Positions 1 to 8,510 are shown, counted from the first letter of the stretch. The stretch: 64,000 nt of DNA from Marinospirillum sp031581385 (GCF_044810985.1 NZ_CP085242.1:372001-436000); one strand, 5' to 3'. Program-made: numbers and translations. The notes: generated by a model not told the origin, from the letters alone.

Positions 1-754
1 CGGCCCCCTCACGCATCAGGGTGGCCGAATGGGTAATGGAACCATGATGATCGGCAGGCATTTTCAGCACTTCGCGGCGTCTTTGAATGCCCGCCTGGAC
101 AATACGGTGGTATTCAATAAAGGCTGCTGGAATCTCCCGGTCATTGACTTGTTCGTAGAGGCTTTGGCCCAGAGGCACCGGCTCCAGGCGCGAGCGGTAG
201 TCTTCCAGCAGCTCATGGCGCTCCAGAATTTCCTTGCCGGCCCGGTGATAAGGTGAGGATTCATGGTGCAAGCCGATTTTATCATCTCTCAGAGAAAGTA
301 CATTGATGCTCCTGACAGTCTCCAGTGGTGCCCAGAGGGCCACTCGGCCTAAAGCCAGTACACGGGTTTCCACCGCTCGACCCTGCTCGACCATTTCCAT
401 TCCTTCGGCAATTTCGGCATCCAAGAGCAGGTCAAAAGTGTAGTTGTCTTCAATCAGATCCAGCAGATCGTTCTGGCTGCCCTGATGGATCCGAAAGCGG
501 GAATCCGGGTTCTGGGCCTGGTATTCATCCAACAGTTTATCGGCAACCTCGGTCAGGGTGGGATGAATCATCAGGCGGACCAGGTTGGGATCTTCTTCGC
601 GCTCATCACGATTGCGGTTTTCAGGTACAAATCCCTGAAAGTTGGGTTGGCTCATGGGCAGTTCGGACTGACTCATGGGGCCAGCCAGGGCCAGGCTTAC
701 CGTGCTGGCAAGAAGGAAAAACGGCCAGAGGGTTTTCAGGAGTGTTTTTATCAT
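1..754 (-). CDS. ModA-like periplasmic substrate-binding protein (partial)
   Basis: The reverse strand is open from position 754 to the left edge, giving about 251 residues without a stop, so the C-terminus lies outside the window. The N-terminus (MIKTLLKTLWPFFLLAS...) is a typical Sec signal peptide, which favours the ATG at 754 over an in-frame ATG at 769. The mature part resembles type-2 periplasmic binding proteins of the ModA/molybdate family: a DLLLDAEIAEGMEMVEQGRA block, then LGRVALWAP, and a late PADHHGSITHSATLM block matching the usual P..I.. .AVL region. The usual N-terminal AASL motif is not evident, and an acidic, Arg-rich stretch (ENRNRDEREED) follows the signal peptide, so this is a divergent member. 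Substrate is unknown. It is transcribed divergently from the Lon-like protease. Confidence 0.6.
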   Translation of the reverse strand, partial: MIKTLLKTLWPFFLLASTVSLALAGPMSQSELPMSQPNFQGFVPENRNRDEREEDPNLVRLMIHPTLTEVADKLLDEYQAQNPDSRFRIHQGSQNDLLDLIEDNYTFDLLLDAEIAEGMEMVEQGRAVETRVLALGRVALWAPLETVRSINVLSLRDDKIGLHHESSPYHRAGKEILERHELLEDYRSRLEPVPLGQSLYEQVNDREIPAAFIEYHRIVQAGIQRRREVLKMPADHHGSITHSATLMREGA

Positions 755-876
755 CGCTTCACAGGTCATAGTGGATTGATTGCTGTGCAAATCTTACCTG
801 CTGTAAAAGCGTTTGCCTATCGCTCTTTTGGTGTCAGGCTGTTAACCTTTATGGTTTTGGATTGCCAAGGACATCA

Positions 877-3294
877 ATGAGAACCCCCAAACCTCTGCCG
901 CTCAGTAAGCTCTATAAAGCCTGTCGTTCGAAGGATTTTGATTTTGAGGACACGCGCCAGATACCGCCCCTGGACACTTTCATTGGTCAGCAGCGTGCTG
1001 AAGAAGCCTTGCAGTTCGCAACGGCCGTCAATCGCAAGGGTTACAACCTTTTTGCGGTCGGTCATGCGGGGCTGGGTAAACGCACCATGCTCAGGCGTTT
1101 TCTGGAAAAACGCGCAGAACAGATGGAGGCACCTTCCGACTGGCTGTATCTGCATGATTTTGCCAATGCCCGCAAGCCTTGGGCACTGCGTCTGCCCTGT
1201 GGTCTGGGGAAGGTGTTCAAGGAAGATCTGCAAGCCTTGTTGCTGGATCTCAAACAGGCGATACCGGCGGCCTTTGATAACGAAGGTTTTTTCGAGCGCG
1301 CGGAAAAAATCAAGGACCACTTTGCCGATCAGCAGAGTACAGCCCTCAAGGGGTTGGCTGAAGAGGGTGCTGAACAGGGTTTGAAGCTGATTCTACAAAC
1401 TCCCGGGGGCTATTCTTTTGTCCCGGCTGACAAGGAAGACCAGCCCATGGATGCCGGGGAGTTTGCGCAACTGGAAGAAGACACTCGTAAGGACTTCCGG
1501 GAAAAAATTGAAGAGATGGAGAAAAAGCTGCGTCTGGCCTTGCGCGAGCTGGCGCAACTGGAAAAGCAAAGCCGCCAGGAGCAGCTGAAACTCAATGAAG
1601 AAGTCACGGATGATGCCATCCAGGAAGGGCTGCAGGCAATCAAGACCAAATTTGCTGACTATCCTCGCCTCCAGGAATATCTGGATGCTCTTTATCGGGA
1701 TATTCAGGATAATGTCACTATTTTCCTGGAAGATGAGGATGAAGAAGGCGAGGCGATTGCCAGTGTTTCCCCGGATAAACGGATTCCCACCCGTTACCAG
1801 GTCAATCTGTTGGTGAGTCATGTCGATCGTGAGCACGCGCCGGTGATTGAAGAATCCATGCCGACCCACAACAATCTGGTGGGCCATGTGGAGAATGTGA
1901 CTTTCCAGGGCACTGTGGCCACGGACTTTTCACTGATCCGCCCCGGTGCTTTGCACCGGGCCAATGGTGGTTTTTTGATTCTGGATGCTGAACGTCTTCT
2001 CAGCCAACCCTATGCCTGGGAAGGTTTGAAGCTGGCCCTGCGAACCGGAACCCTGAGAATAGACACCCTGGAGCGCCAGTTATCGGTTTCCGGCAGTGTC
2101 AGCCTGGAACCGGACCCGATTCCCCTGAATTGCACTGTCGCCCTGATGGGGGATTATGAACTTCTGCATGCCCTGCAGGATCAGGATCCCGAGTTTGTGG
2201 AGCTGTTCAAGGTGGTGGCGGAATTTGAAACAGAAATGCCGCGCACTTCACCGAACCAGAAGCTTTATGCCCGCCTGATTGCCAGCATGGCAGCAAAGGA
2301 AGCCTTGTTGCCATTTTCCTCTTCTGCGGTCATGCGAGTGGTGGAAGAAGCGGCCCGCATGGCGGATCACCAGAACAAGTTGTCCTTGAATGCGGCTGAT
2401 TTAAACCATCTGTTGCGCGAAGCCGATTATCTGGCCACTCGCGAACTGCTTCCCCGCGTGGAAGCTGAGCATATCCGTGAAGCCTTGGCTTCCCGGCGGC
2501 GTCGGGCAGGTCGCTACCCCGAGCATGTGCTGGAGTCCATCAAGGAAGATTTCATCATGATCTCCACCCAGGGCGATAAAATCGGCCAGGTCAATGGCCT
2601 GACCGTGGTAGGTAGCCATGACTTCCTGCATGGTCAGCCTTCGCGGATCACCGCACGCGTGCACTACGGCCATGGCGAAGTGCTGGATATCGAACGCAGT
2701 GTGCATATGGGCGGTTCCATGCACTCCAAGGGGGTGATGATCCTCACTGGCTACCTCTGCGGCCTGTTTGGTGCCGAAGACAGCCTGCCGTTGGATGCCA
2801 GTATTGTCTTTGAGCAATCCTACGGCGGGGTGGATGGTGATTCCGCTTCCCTGGGTGAGTTGATCTGTCTTTTCTCGGCGATGGCGGAAGTTCCCGTCGC
2901 CCAGAACCTGGCCGTGACCGGCTCCATCAACCAGTTGGGTGAAGTCCAGCCGATTGGCGGTGTGAATGAAAAGATCGAAGGCTTTTTTGAAGTCTGCAAA
3001 GCACGGGGCCTGACCGGTGATCAGGGGGTGATTATCCCCAAACAGAACACCGCCCAACTGATGTTGCGTGAAGAAGTGCGTGAAGCCGTGGAGGCTGAGG
3101 AATTCCACATCTGGTCTGTGAGCCAGGTGGAAGAGGCCATACAACTCATGCTGGGTATCCCGGCTGGCAAATTGAGCACAACCGGAAAATGGCCGAAAAA
3201 CACTCTTTATGGGAAAATAGCGGCACGACTGGATCGCCTGCGAGAAAAAGATTCGGATAGCAAGGAATCTGAAAAGGCAGGTTCCAGCTCATAG
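877..3294 (+). CDS. Lon-like ATP-dependent protease (AAA + Lon C-terminal domain)
   Basis: An 805-residue protein of the Lon-related family (LonB-like, COG1067 type), a cytosolic ATP-dependent serine protease. A Walker A motif, GHAGLGKRT, lies at about residues 62-70. A charged coiled-coil insertion spans about 180-260. The C-terminal proteolytic domain carries Ser656 in DGDSAS and Lys699 in GGVNEKIEGF. The 43-residue spacing equals that of the Ser679/Lys722 dyad of E. coli Lon, so the protease looks active. An in-frame TTG at 862 exists, but the ATG at 877 is preceded by AAGGA at 867-871 with good spacing and is chosen. The stop codon is directly followed by one arm of a large palindromic repeat that may end transcription. 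Confidence 0.93.
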   Translation: MRTPKPLPLSKLYKACRSKDFDFEDTRQIPPLDTFIGQQRAEEALQFATAVNRKGYNLFAVGHAGLGKRTMLRRFLEKRAEQMEAPSDWLYLHDFANARKPWALRLPCGLGKVFKEDLQALLLDLKQAIPAAFDNEGFFERAEKIKDHFADQQSTALKGLAEEGAEQGLKLILQTPGGYSFVPADKEDQPMDAGEFAQLEEDTRKDFREKIEEMEKKLRLALRELAQLEKQSRQEQLKLNEEVTDDAIQEGLQAIKTKFADYPRLQEYLDALYRDIQDNVTIFLEDEDEEGEAIASVSPDKRIPTRYQVNLLVSHVDREHAPVIEESMPTHNNLVGHVENVTFQGTVATDFSLIRPGALHRANGGFLILDAERLLSQPYAWEGLKLALRTGTLRIDTLERQLSVSGSVSLEPDPIPLNCTVALMGDYELLHALQDQDPEFVELFKVVAEFETEMPRTSPNQKLYARLIASMAAKEALLPFSSSAVMRVVEEAARMADHQNKLSLNAADLNHLLREADYLATRELLPRVEAEHIREALASRRRRAGRYPEHVLESIKEDFIMISTQGDKIGQVNGLTVVGSHDFLHGQPSRITARVHYGHGEVLDIERSVHMGGSMHSKGVMILTGYLCGLFGAEDSLPLDASIVFEQSYGGVDGDSASLGELICLFSAMAEVPVAQNLAVTGSINQLGEVQPIGGVNEKIEGFFEVCKARGLTGDQGVIIPKQNTAQLMLREEVREAVEAEEFHIWSVSQVEEAIQLMLGIPAGKLSTTGKWPKNTLYGKIAARLDRLREKDSDSKESEKAGSSS

Positions 3295-3295
3295 C

Positions 3296-3586
3296 CCGGC
3301 TCACTTTAGCAAGACAGAAAGGCTGAGTGATTCACTGTAGAGCAAGGTACGTATTTGTCAGGACGCGTGAATACATCCCTGTAAGCTCTGGCTGCAACCT
3401 CCTGTTGCAGACAGCCTGACCAAACAGTACCTTGCTGCTACTTCCCGGGTAGCCCACACAAAGTGCACCCGTATTGGAAGCTCACGGCAAGGTTGGCTGC
3501 GTCAGCGAGTCAGGACGACGAGCGCGGGTGTCCATTCAGGATAGAATGGCCACCCGATAAGCAGGCTGCCTTGCTGAAGTGAGCGG
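3296..3586 (-). repeat. Modular palindromic repeat element, copy A (full length)
   Basis: This fills the whole gap between the protease and serS. Outer arms at 3296-3316 and 3566-3586 are near-perfect inverted repeats (CTCACTTYAGCAAG core). An inner pair, AGCAAGGTAC (3341-3350) and GTACCTTGCT (3427-3436), brackets a 62-bp core at 3358-3419. On the minus strand the core holds a hairpin (CTGCAAC-loop-GTTGCAG) followed by TACAGGGATGTATTCACGCG. A second module contains GACGCAGCC-NN-CCTTGCCG-like sequence and an AGGAT-loop hairpin near 3525-3555. The same modules occur in the same order at 49475-49753, and the core alone at 20586-20689. No open reading frame in it looks real. It may also act as a transcription terminator. 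Confidence 0.8.
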
Positions 3587-3618
3587 TTAAGACCAAAAAA
3601 TTTCAAACAGGATTGACC

Positions 3619-4890
3619 ATGTTAGACCCCAAATTACTGAGAACTGAACTGGATCAGGTTGCCGAGCGTCTGGCAAGCCGTGGTTTTGAGCTGGATAAAG
3701 CCGCGTTCACGGCTTTGGAAGAAAAGCGCAAAGACCTGCAGGTGAAGACCGAGCAGCTGCAGGCCGAGCGCAATGCCCGCTCCAAGAATATCGGCAAGGC
3801 CAAGGCTGCCGGTGAAGATATCCAGCCGCTGCTGGATGAAGTGGCTGATCTGGGCGGTCAACTGGATGCTGCCAAGTCTGAGCTAACTCAGTTGCAGGAA
3901 GAATACCAGGCTCTGCTGGCGACCCTGCCCAACCTGCCCCATGAGTCGGTTCCTGTGGGCAAGGATGAGGAAGATAATGTTGAAATCCGCCGCTGGGGCG
4001 AGGCTCGTCCTTTTGATTTTGAGATCAGGGATCATGTGGATCTGGGTGAGGTTTCCGGGCAACTGGATTTTGAAACGGCTGCCAAGCTTACGGGTTCGCG
4101 TTTCAACCTGATGCGTGGTGGCATTGCCCGTCTGCATCGGGCGCTGGCGCAGTTCATGCTCAACACCCAAGTGGATGAGCACGGCTATGAAGAGTGTAAC
4201 GTGCCGCTGATCGTCAACGATGACAGCCTCTATGGCACTGGCCAGCTGCCCAAGTTTGCCGAAGACCTCTTCAAACTGCATGCGGATCATGAGTATTACC
4301 TGATTCCCACAGCCGAAGTGCCCCTGACCAATATTCTGCGCGATCAGATTGCCAAGGCCGATGAATTGCCGATTCGTCTGACGGCTCTGAGTGCCTGCTT
4401 CCGTTCTGAAGCCGGTGCCTATGGCAAGGACACCCGCGGGATGATCCGTCAGCACCAGTTTGAAAAAGTGGAAATGGTGCAGTTGGTTCATCCGGAAAAA
4501 TCCTATGAAGCCCTGGAAGAAATGACCGGTCATGCTGAAGCCATTCTGCAGAAACTGGAATTGCCTTATCGTGTTTTGAGCCTGTGTAGCGGTGATATGG
4601 GCTTTGGTGCGGCCAAGACTTACGACCTGGAGGTCTGGATTCCCAGCCAGAGCACCTATCGGGAGATTTCTTCGGTGTCCAACTGTGAAGACTTCCAGGC
4701 CCGGCGTATGCAGGCCCGTTTCCGCAGCCCGGATGCCAAGAAACCCGAACTGTTGCACACCCTGAATGGCTCCGGCCTGGCTGTAGGTCGTTGCCTGGTC
4801 GCGGTGATGGAAAACTACCAGCAGGAAGATGGTCGTATTAAAGTACCGAAAGTGCTCAAGCCCTATATGGGTGGTGTTGAGTTTATTTGA
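3619..4890 (+). CDS. serS: Seryl-tRNA synthetase
   Basis: A 423-residue class II aminoacyl-tRNA synthetase that charges tRNA-Ser (and tRNA-Sec where present) with serine in the cytosol; E. coli SerS is 430 residues. The N-terminus MLDPKLLRTELDQVAERLAS and the following long antiparallel coiled-coil arm (about residues 30-100) match the family closely. Class II motifs are visible: YLIPTAEVPLTN, then CFRSEAGAYGKDTRGMIRQH (motif 2), and a motif 3 region, LNGSGLAVGRCLVAVMENYQ. An in-frame TTG lies at 3613, but the ATG at 3619 fits the conserved N-terminus and has AGGA at 3609-3612. The downstream DUF4160 gene begins 2 bp after the stop. Confidence 0.98.
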   Translation: MLDPKLLRTELDQVAERLASRGFELDKAAFTALEEKRKDLQVKTEQLQAERNARSKNIGKAKAAGEDIQPLLDEVADLGGQLDAAKSELTQLQEEYQALLATLPNLPHESVPVGKDEEDNVEIRRWGEARPFDFEIRDHVDLGEVSGQLDFETAAKLTGSRFNLMRGGIARLHRALAQFMLNTQVDEHGYEECNVPLIVNDDSLYGTGQLPKFAEDLFKLHADHEYYLIPTAEVPLTNILRDQIAKADELPIRLTALSACFRSEAGAYGKDTRGMIRQHQFEKVEMVQLVHPEKSYEALEEMTGHAEAILQKLELPYRVLSLCSGDMGFGAAKTYDLEVWIPSQSTYREISSVSNCEDFQARRMQARFRSPDAKKPELLHTLNGSGLAVGRCLVAVMENYQQEDGRIKVPKVLKPYMGGVEFI

Positions 4891-4892
4891 TT

Positions 4893-5135
4893 ATGCCTGT
4901 TGTTTTACGCGTGGATGGGTTGAAGTTTTTCTTCTACTCTAATGAAGGCAATCCATTGGAGCCTGTTCACGTGCATGTTCGTCGGGCTGGTTGTGAAGCA
5001 AAGATATGGCTTCAGCCTGAAATTCAGATTGCTCGTAATGAAGGTTTTGATGCTAAAGCTTTGAAAAAGATTCTTGAACTGGTGCAACAGCATCAGGAAG
5101 CATTGAAGGAAGCATGGTATGAGTATTTCGCCTAA
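4893..5135 (+). CDS. DUF4160 family small protein
   Basis: An 80-residue protein matching the DUF4160 pattern: start MPVVLRVDGLKFFFYSNEG, then the EPVHVHVRRAGCEAKIWL block and a C-terminal AKALKKILELVQQHQEALKEAW helix. Function is unknown. Proteins of this family are commonly found beside DUF2442 proteins, as here, and the pair has the compact overlapping layout of toxin-antitoxin modules; that role is inference. The start is the ATG at 4893, just after the serS stop (an in-frame TTG at 4887 overlaps serS). The 3' end overlaps the next gene by 17 bp. By eye this gene and the next two are more AT-rich than serS. Confidence 0.8.
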   Translation: MPVVLRVDGLKFFFYSNEGNPLEPVHVHVRRAGCEAKIWLQPEIQIARNEGFDAKALKKILELVQQHQEALKEAWYEYFA

Positions 5136-5367
5136 AACAGTTAGGTTTGATGATAACAGCTTCTGGGTAGAACTGAGTGATGGACGTATGCTGGGTATTC
5201 CACTGGCCTGGTTTCCTCGGCTTTTAGCAGCGACTCCAGAAGAGCGTGAGGCTTTTGAATTATCGCCTCAAGGTATTCATTGGGATGCCTTGGATGAAGA
5301 TATTTCTGTTGAGGGACTGCTGGCCGGTAGGGGTGATGTCACTCATCGGCCCGATAAGGTTGCTTGA
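5119..5367 (+). CDS. DUF2442 family small protein
   Basis: An 82-residue protein with the DUF2442 layout: a short beta-rich domain (VRFDDNSFWVELSDGRMLGI), then the conserved PLAWFPRLLAATPEER segment and the IHWDALDEDISVEGLLAGR ending. The DUF2442 domain is often the DNA-binding or antidote-like partner in predicted two-gene modules with DUF4160. The start ATG at 5119 lies inside the DUF4160 gene and is preceded by AGGAAG, so translation of the two is probably coupled. Function is not proven for either. Confidence 0.82.
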   Translation: MSISPKTVRFDDNSFWVELSDGRMLGIPLAWFPRLLAATPEEREAFELSPQGIHWDALDEDISVEGLLAGRGDVTHRPDKVA

Positions 5368-5396
5368 TTGGTACCTTAACTGGATGGTTAAAGACC

Positions 5397-5705
5397 ATGT
5401 TGAATCTTGATGTAAAAAAGAAGCCGTTGCTGGAGCTATGTCAAAAGCACCGGGTCAGACGCCTGGTTCTCTTTGGATCTGCTTTGACGGGCGATTTTGA
5501 TCCTGAAACCAGTGATGTCGATCTGTTGGTTGAGTTCGAAGACTTTGACCAGCCAGCAGATTATGCGCAGAACTACTTTGACTTCCTGGCTGCTCTGGAG
5601 CTGCTGATGGGACGACGGGTTGATCTGCTGACTCTGGGTTCACTTAAAAATCCTTATCTGAAAGCCAGCATTGAAGCAAACCAGGAACTGCTCTATGCAG
5701 CCTGA
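5397..5705 (+). CDS. MntA-type minimal nucleotidyltransferase antitoxin
   Basis: A 102-residue minimal nucleotidyltransferase. The signature GS-x10-DxD is intact: Gly27-Ser28 in LFGSALTGDF, then Asp40 and Asp42 in ETSDVDLLVEF, with a third acidic residue in RRVDLLTL. In characterised MntA-HepT modules this enzyme adds AMP to the HepT RNase toxin and silences it. The usual partner hepT starts inside this gene's 3' end but is cut to 22 codons, so the antitoxin remains without a toxin. The start ATG at 5397 is preferred over an in-frame TTG at 5364 that overlaps the DUF2442 stop; neither has a strong ribosome binding site. Confidence 0.85.
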   Translation: MLNLDVKKKPLLELCQKHRVRRLVLFGSALTGDFDPETSDVDLLVEFEDFDQPADYAQNYFDFLAALELLMGRRVDLLTLGSLKNPYLKASIEANQELLYAA

Positions 5706-5763
5706 TGCCAAAAAGTATCTATATGATATTGTTGAAATAACTGGCAAGCTACTGATGGCTTGA
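5695..5763 (+). pseudogene. Truncated hepT (DUF86) toxin remnant
   Basis: A 22-codon frame begins at an ATG at 5695, overlapping the MntA-like gene in another frame. It reads MQPDAKKYLYDIVEITGKLL and stops with TGA at 5761-5763. This matches the first helix of HepT/DUF86 proteins (typically M.pd...yL.DIleai..I), which are normally about 110-140 residues. The rest of the toxin is gone: its place is taken by the 3' end of rarD on the other strand, which the fragment overlaps from 5749. Position and partner make the call reasonable despite the short length. Confidence 0.65.
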
Positions 5764-6630
5764 TGCCAGTTGTTTTCTCGCCCGCCAGATCCCCCACATG
5801 AATAACACCATGGCAATCCAGATGAGGATAAAGGTGACCAGTCTCTGGGGTGGGTAGCTTTCACCGAGTATCCAGACGGCGGTGATGAATTGCATGATGG
5901 GATTGATGTACATGATGAAGCCGACGATGGAGAGGTCGAGTCGGCGGGTTGCGGCGGCAAACAGCAGTAGCGGAGAAGCCGTCATCAGGCCGGAAGCCAC
6001 CAGCAGCCAGGAAAGCTTCAGGTCATGGCTGAAAGCCACAGGGTGGTCGGCTATCTGCATCCAGACCAGCCAGCCCAGGGCAAAGGGCAGCATCCAGAGG
6101 GTTTCCACGGTCAGGCCATGAATGGAATCCACCGGCTGGCGCTTGCGGACCAGGCCATAAAAGCCCACGGTCAGAGCGAGGAAGAGTGGAATCCAGGGCA
6201 GTTTGCCCAGGCTGACCAGCTCCCAGATGATCGCCAACGCAGCGATCAAGCCCGCGGTCAGTTGCAGGGGATGCTGCTTTTCCTTGAGAAGTATCCAGCC
6301 CATCAGCAGGCTGACCAGGGGTGAAATAAAATACCCCAGGCTGGCTTCCAGTACCCGGTGCTGACCTACTGCCCAGATAAATACCAGCCAGTTGGAACTG
6401 ATCAGAAGCCCGGACAAGGCTAGCCAGGCCAGGGCTCGCGGTTGGCTCAGCAGTTCTCTAAAGCGTCGGGCCTGACCCCATAACAGAATGATCCCCAGAG
6501 TAAAAACCAGCGCCCAGATAACCCGGTGAGCCAGAATTTCCGAGGGGAGAACAGCATTCAACTGGTGAAAAAACAGAGGGAAGAATCCCCAGATCATGTA
6601 GGCAGCAATCGCCAGGGCCAGACCTTGCAT
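5749..6630 (-). CDS. rarD: RarD-type EamA transporter
   Basis: A 293-residue inner-membrane protein of the drug/metabolite transporter superfamily, with about ten hydrophobic segments; E. coli RarD is 296 residues. The start MQGLALAIAAYMIWGFFPLF and the segments LPSEILAHRVIWAL, SSNWLVFIWAVGQHRVLEAS and YINPIMQFITAVWILGE are typical of RarD. Family members are named for chloramphenicol sensitivity, but the substrate is not established. The 3' end overlaps the hepT fragment on the other strand. The gene is divergent from the ABC exporter, sharing a roughly 106-bp promoter region. Confidence 0.9.
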   Translation of the reverse strand: MQGLALAIAAYMIWGFFPLFFHQLNAVLPSEILAHRVIWALVFTLGIILLWGQARRFRELLSQPRALAWLALSGLLISSNWLVFIWAVGQHRVLEASLGYFISPLVSLLMGWILLKEKQHPLQLTAGLIAALAIIWELVSLGKLPWIPLFLALTVGFYGLVRKRQPVDSIHGLTVETLWMLPFALGWLVWMQIADHPVAFSHDLKLSWLLVASGLMTASPLLLFAAATRRLDLSIVGFIMYINPIMQFITAVWILGESYPPQRLVTFILIWIAMVLFMWGIWRARKQLASSHQ

Positions 6631-6736
6631 GTTTCAGGCTCCCAAAAAGAAAGCAGTTTAGCAGCTTCCCGCCTTGAGGTTTGTGGTATTTTAGACTGGT
6701 CAGTTCAATTCACACTTCGTTTTTACAGGATGCTGC

Positions 6737-8500
6737 ATGTCTGCTCAAGCCCGTCCTAACCCGCGTATTCTGCTGCGCTTATTGGCCTTTCTGAAACCCT
6801 ATAAACTTCGCCTGCTGCTGGCAGCCATTGCTCTGGTGGTGGCAGCCAGTGGTGTGCTTCTGCTGGGGCAGGGGCTGCGTCTGGTGGTGGACAAGGGCTT
6901 TGCATCCGGTGATTCCCAATGGTTGAACTGGGCACTGGTAGGCACTCTGGGGGTGGTTGCGGTGATGTCCCTGGCCTCGGCCTGCCGTTTTTATCTGGTC
7001 AGTTGGATCGGGGAACGATTAGCGGCTGATTTACGCTTGCAGGTGTTCCGGCATCTGCTGACGCTGGAGCCGGAATACTTCCACCGTAATGGTGCCGGTG
7101 AAATTCAAAGCCGCCTGACGGCGGATACCAGCGTGCTGCAAAGTCTTTTTGGCTCCTCCCTGTCCATGGCTTTGCGTAATCTGCTTACTTTGATCGGGGC
7201 CGTGATTCTGTTGTTGGTGACCAGCCCCTGGTTGACCTTGATGGTCCTGCTGGGCATTCCCCTGACGGTGGTGCCAGTGATCTGGTTTGGACGTCGCGTG
7301 CGCAAGCTGTCGCGTTCCAGTCAGGATCAGGTGGCTGAACTGGGCAGCTATGCCGGAGAAGCGCTGCAGGGGATAGAAACCCTGCAGGCTTTTAACCATG
7401 AGACCGAAGATCAGAAACACTACGGCCAGCGGGTGGAAGAGGCCTTCAGTGTCGCCCGCTCACGGGTGTTTCAGCGCTCCCTGCTTACCGGGTTTGCCAT
7501 GCTGGTGGTTTTTACTGCGGTGGGCATTATTCTCTGGCAGGGCGGGCAGGATGTTCTCGCCGGTCGTATGTCGCCGGGCCAACTGACCGCGTTTGTTTTT
7601 TATGCCCTGATTGCAGCTGGAGCCGTAGCAACTCTGGCAGAAGTGGCCGGTGAGGTTCAGCGAGCTTCGGGAGCGGCAGAGCGCTTATTGGAACTGCTGG
7701 GTGCCCAACCCAAAATAGCCGCACCGGAAAAGCCTCTGACCTGGCCCTCTGCTGTGCGGGGTGAGGTGGCTTTTGAGCAGGTGACCTTCGCTTACCCTTC
7801 CCGTCCTGAACAACCAGCCATTGAGAGCTTTTGTGCCGAGATACGTCCGGGGGAAAGAGTGGCTCTGGTGGGGCCTTCCGGGGCGGGTAAAAGCAGCGTA
7901 TTGAAGCTTTTGCTGAGGTTTTATGACCCGAATGCCGGTCGGCTTTGTCTGGATGGGATTAACCTGAAGGACCTTTCTCCTGCTGCGGTGCGCTCCACGA
8001 TGGCTCTGGTGGCCCAGGAGCCGGTGCTCTTTACGGGTACTGCGGAGGACAATATCCGTTATGGACGTCCCGAAGCAACAGATGAAGAGGTGCAGCAGGC
8101 TGCCCAGGAAGCGCAGGCACTGGGCTTTATTCAGGCTTTGCCTGAAGGTATGCAAACCTGGCTGGGACCCGGTGGGGTGCAGTTGTCCGGTGGTCAGCGT
8201 CAACGCCTGGCGATTGCCCGTGCACTCTTGTGTGATCCCCGTGTTCTTCTGCTGGACGAAGCCACCAGTGCCTTGGATGCAGCCAGTGAAAACCTGGTGC
8301 AGCAGGCTTTGGATCGCTTGATGGAGGGGCGTACTTCTCTGGTGATCGCCCACCGCTTGGCGACCGTAATTGCTGCAGATCGTATTCTGGTGATGGATCA
8401 GGGAAGACTGGTTGCTGAAGGAACGCATCAGGAATTGCTGAAAACATCCGAACTCTACCGACACCTGGCCGAGTTGCAGCTGCAGAAGGGAAAGGAATGA
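6737..8500 (+). CDS. ABC exporter, fused membrane and ATPase domains (MsbA/LmrA-like)
   Basis: A 587-residue half-transporter expected to act as a homodimer in the inner membrane. Residues about 1-310 form a six-helix ABC membrane domain with the coupling region FRHLLTLEPEYFHRNGAGEI. The ATPase domain has Walker A in VGPSGAGKSS, a Q-loop in VAQEPVLF, the signature LSGGQRQRLAIARAL, Walker B in VLLLDEATSALD and the switch His in VIAHRLAT. All catalytic residues are present. The start ATG at 6737 has AGGA at 6727-6730. Substrate cannot be read from sequence. It is followed by a good intrinsic terminator, so it appears to be a single-gene unit. Confidence 0.9.
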   Translation: MSAQARPNPRILLRLLAFLKPYKLRLLLAAIALVVAASGVLLLGQGLRLVVDKGFASGDSQWLNWALVGTLGVVAVMSLASACRFYLVSWIGERLAADLRLQVFRHLLTLEPEYFHRNGAGEIQSRLTADTSVLQSLFGSSLSMALRNLLTLIGAVILLLVTSPWLTLMVLLGIPLTVVPVIWFGRRVRKLSRSSQDQVAELGSYAGEALQGIETLQAFNHETEDQKHYGQRVEEAFSVARSRVFQRSLLTGFAMLVVFTAVGIILWQGGQDVLAGRMSPGQLTAFVFYALIAAGAVATLAEVAGEVQRASGAAERLLELLGAQPKIAAPEKPLTWPSAVRGEVAFEQVTFAYPSRPEQPAIESFCAEIRPGERVALVGPSGAGKSSVLKLLLRFYDPNAGRLCLDGINLKDLSPAAVRSTMALVAQEPVLFTGTAEDNIRYGRPEATDEEVQQAAQEAQALGFIQALPEGMQTWLGPGGVQLSGGQRQRLAIARALLCDPRVLLLDEATSALDAASENLVQQALDRLMEGRTSLVIAHRLATVIAADRILVMDQGRLVAEGTHQELLKTSELYRHLAELQLQKGKE

Positions 8501-8510
8501 CAGAGTTGAT

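Noticed and set aside
862..876. TTG at 862 as start of the Lon-like protease
   Set aside because: The ATG at 877 has AAGGA at the right distance, and the extra residues are not family-like.
485..880. 131-codon plus-strand frame near the left edge
   Set aside because: It is antisense to the ModA-like gene and runs into the start of the protease gene, with no ribosome binding site.
2401..3144. 247-codon open frame on the minus strand
   Set aside because: It lies wholly antisense to the Lon-like protease, whose motifs are intact, and has His/Gly-rich composition unlike a real protein.
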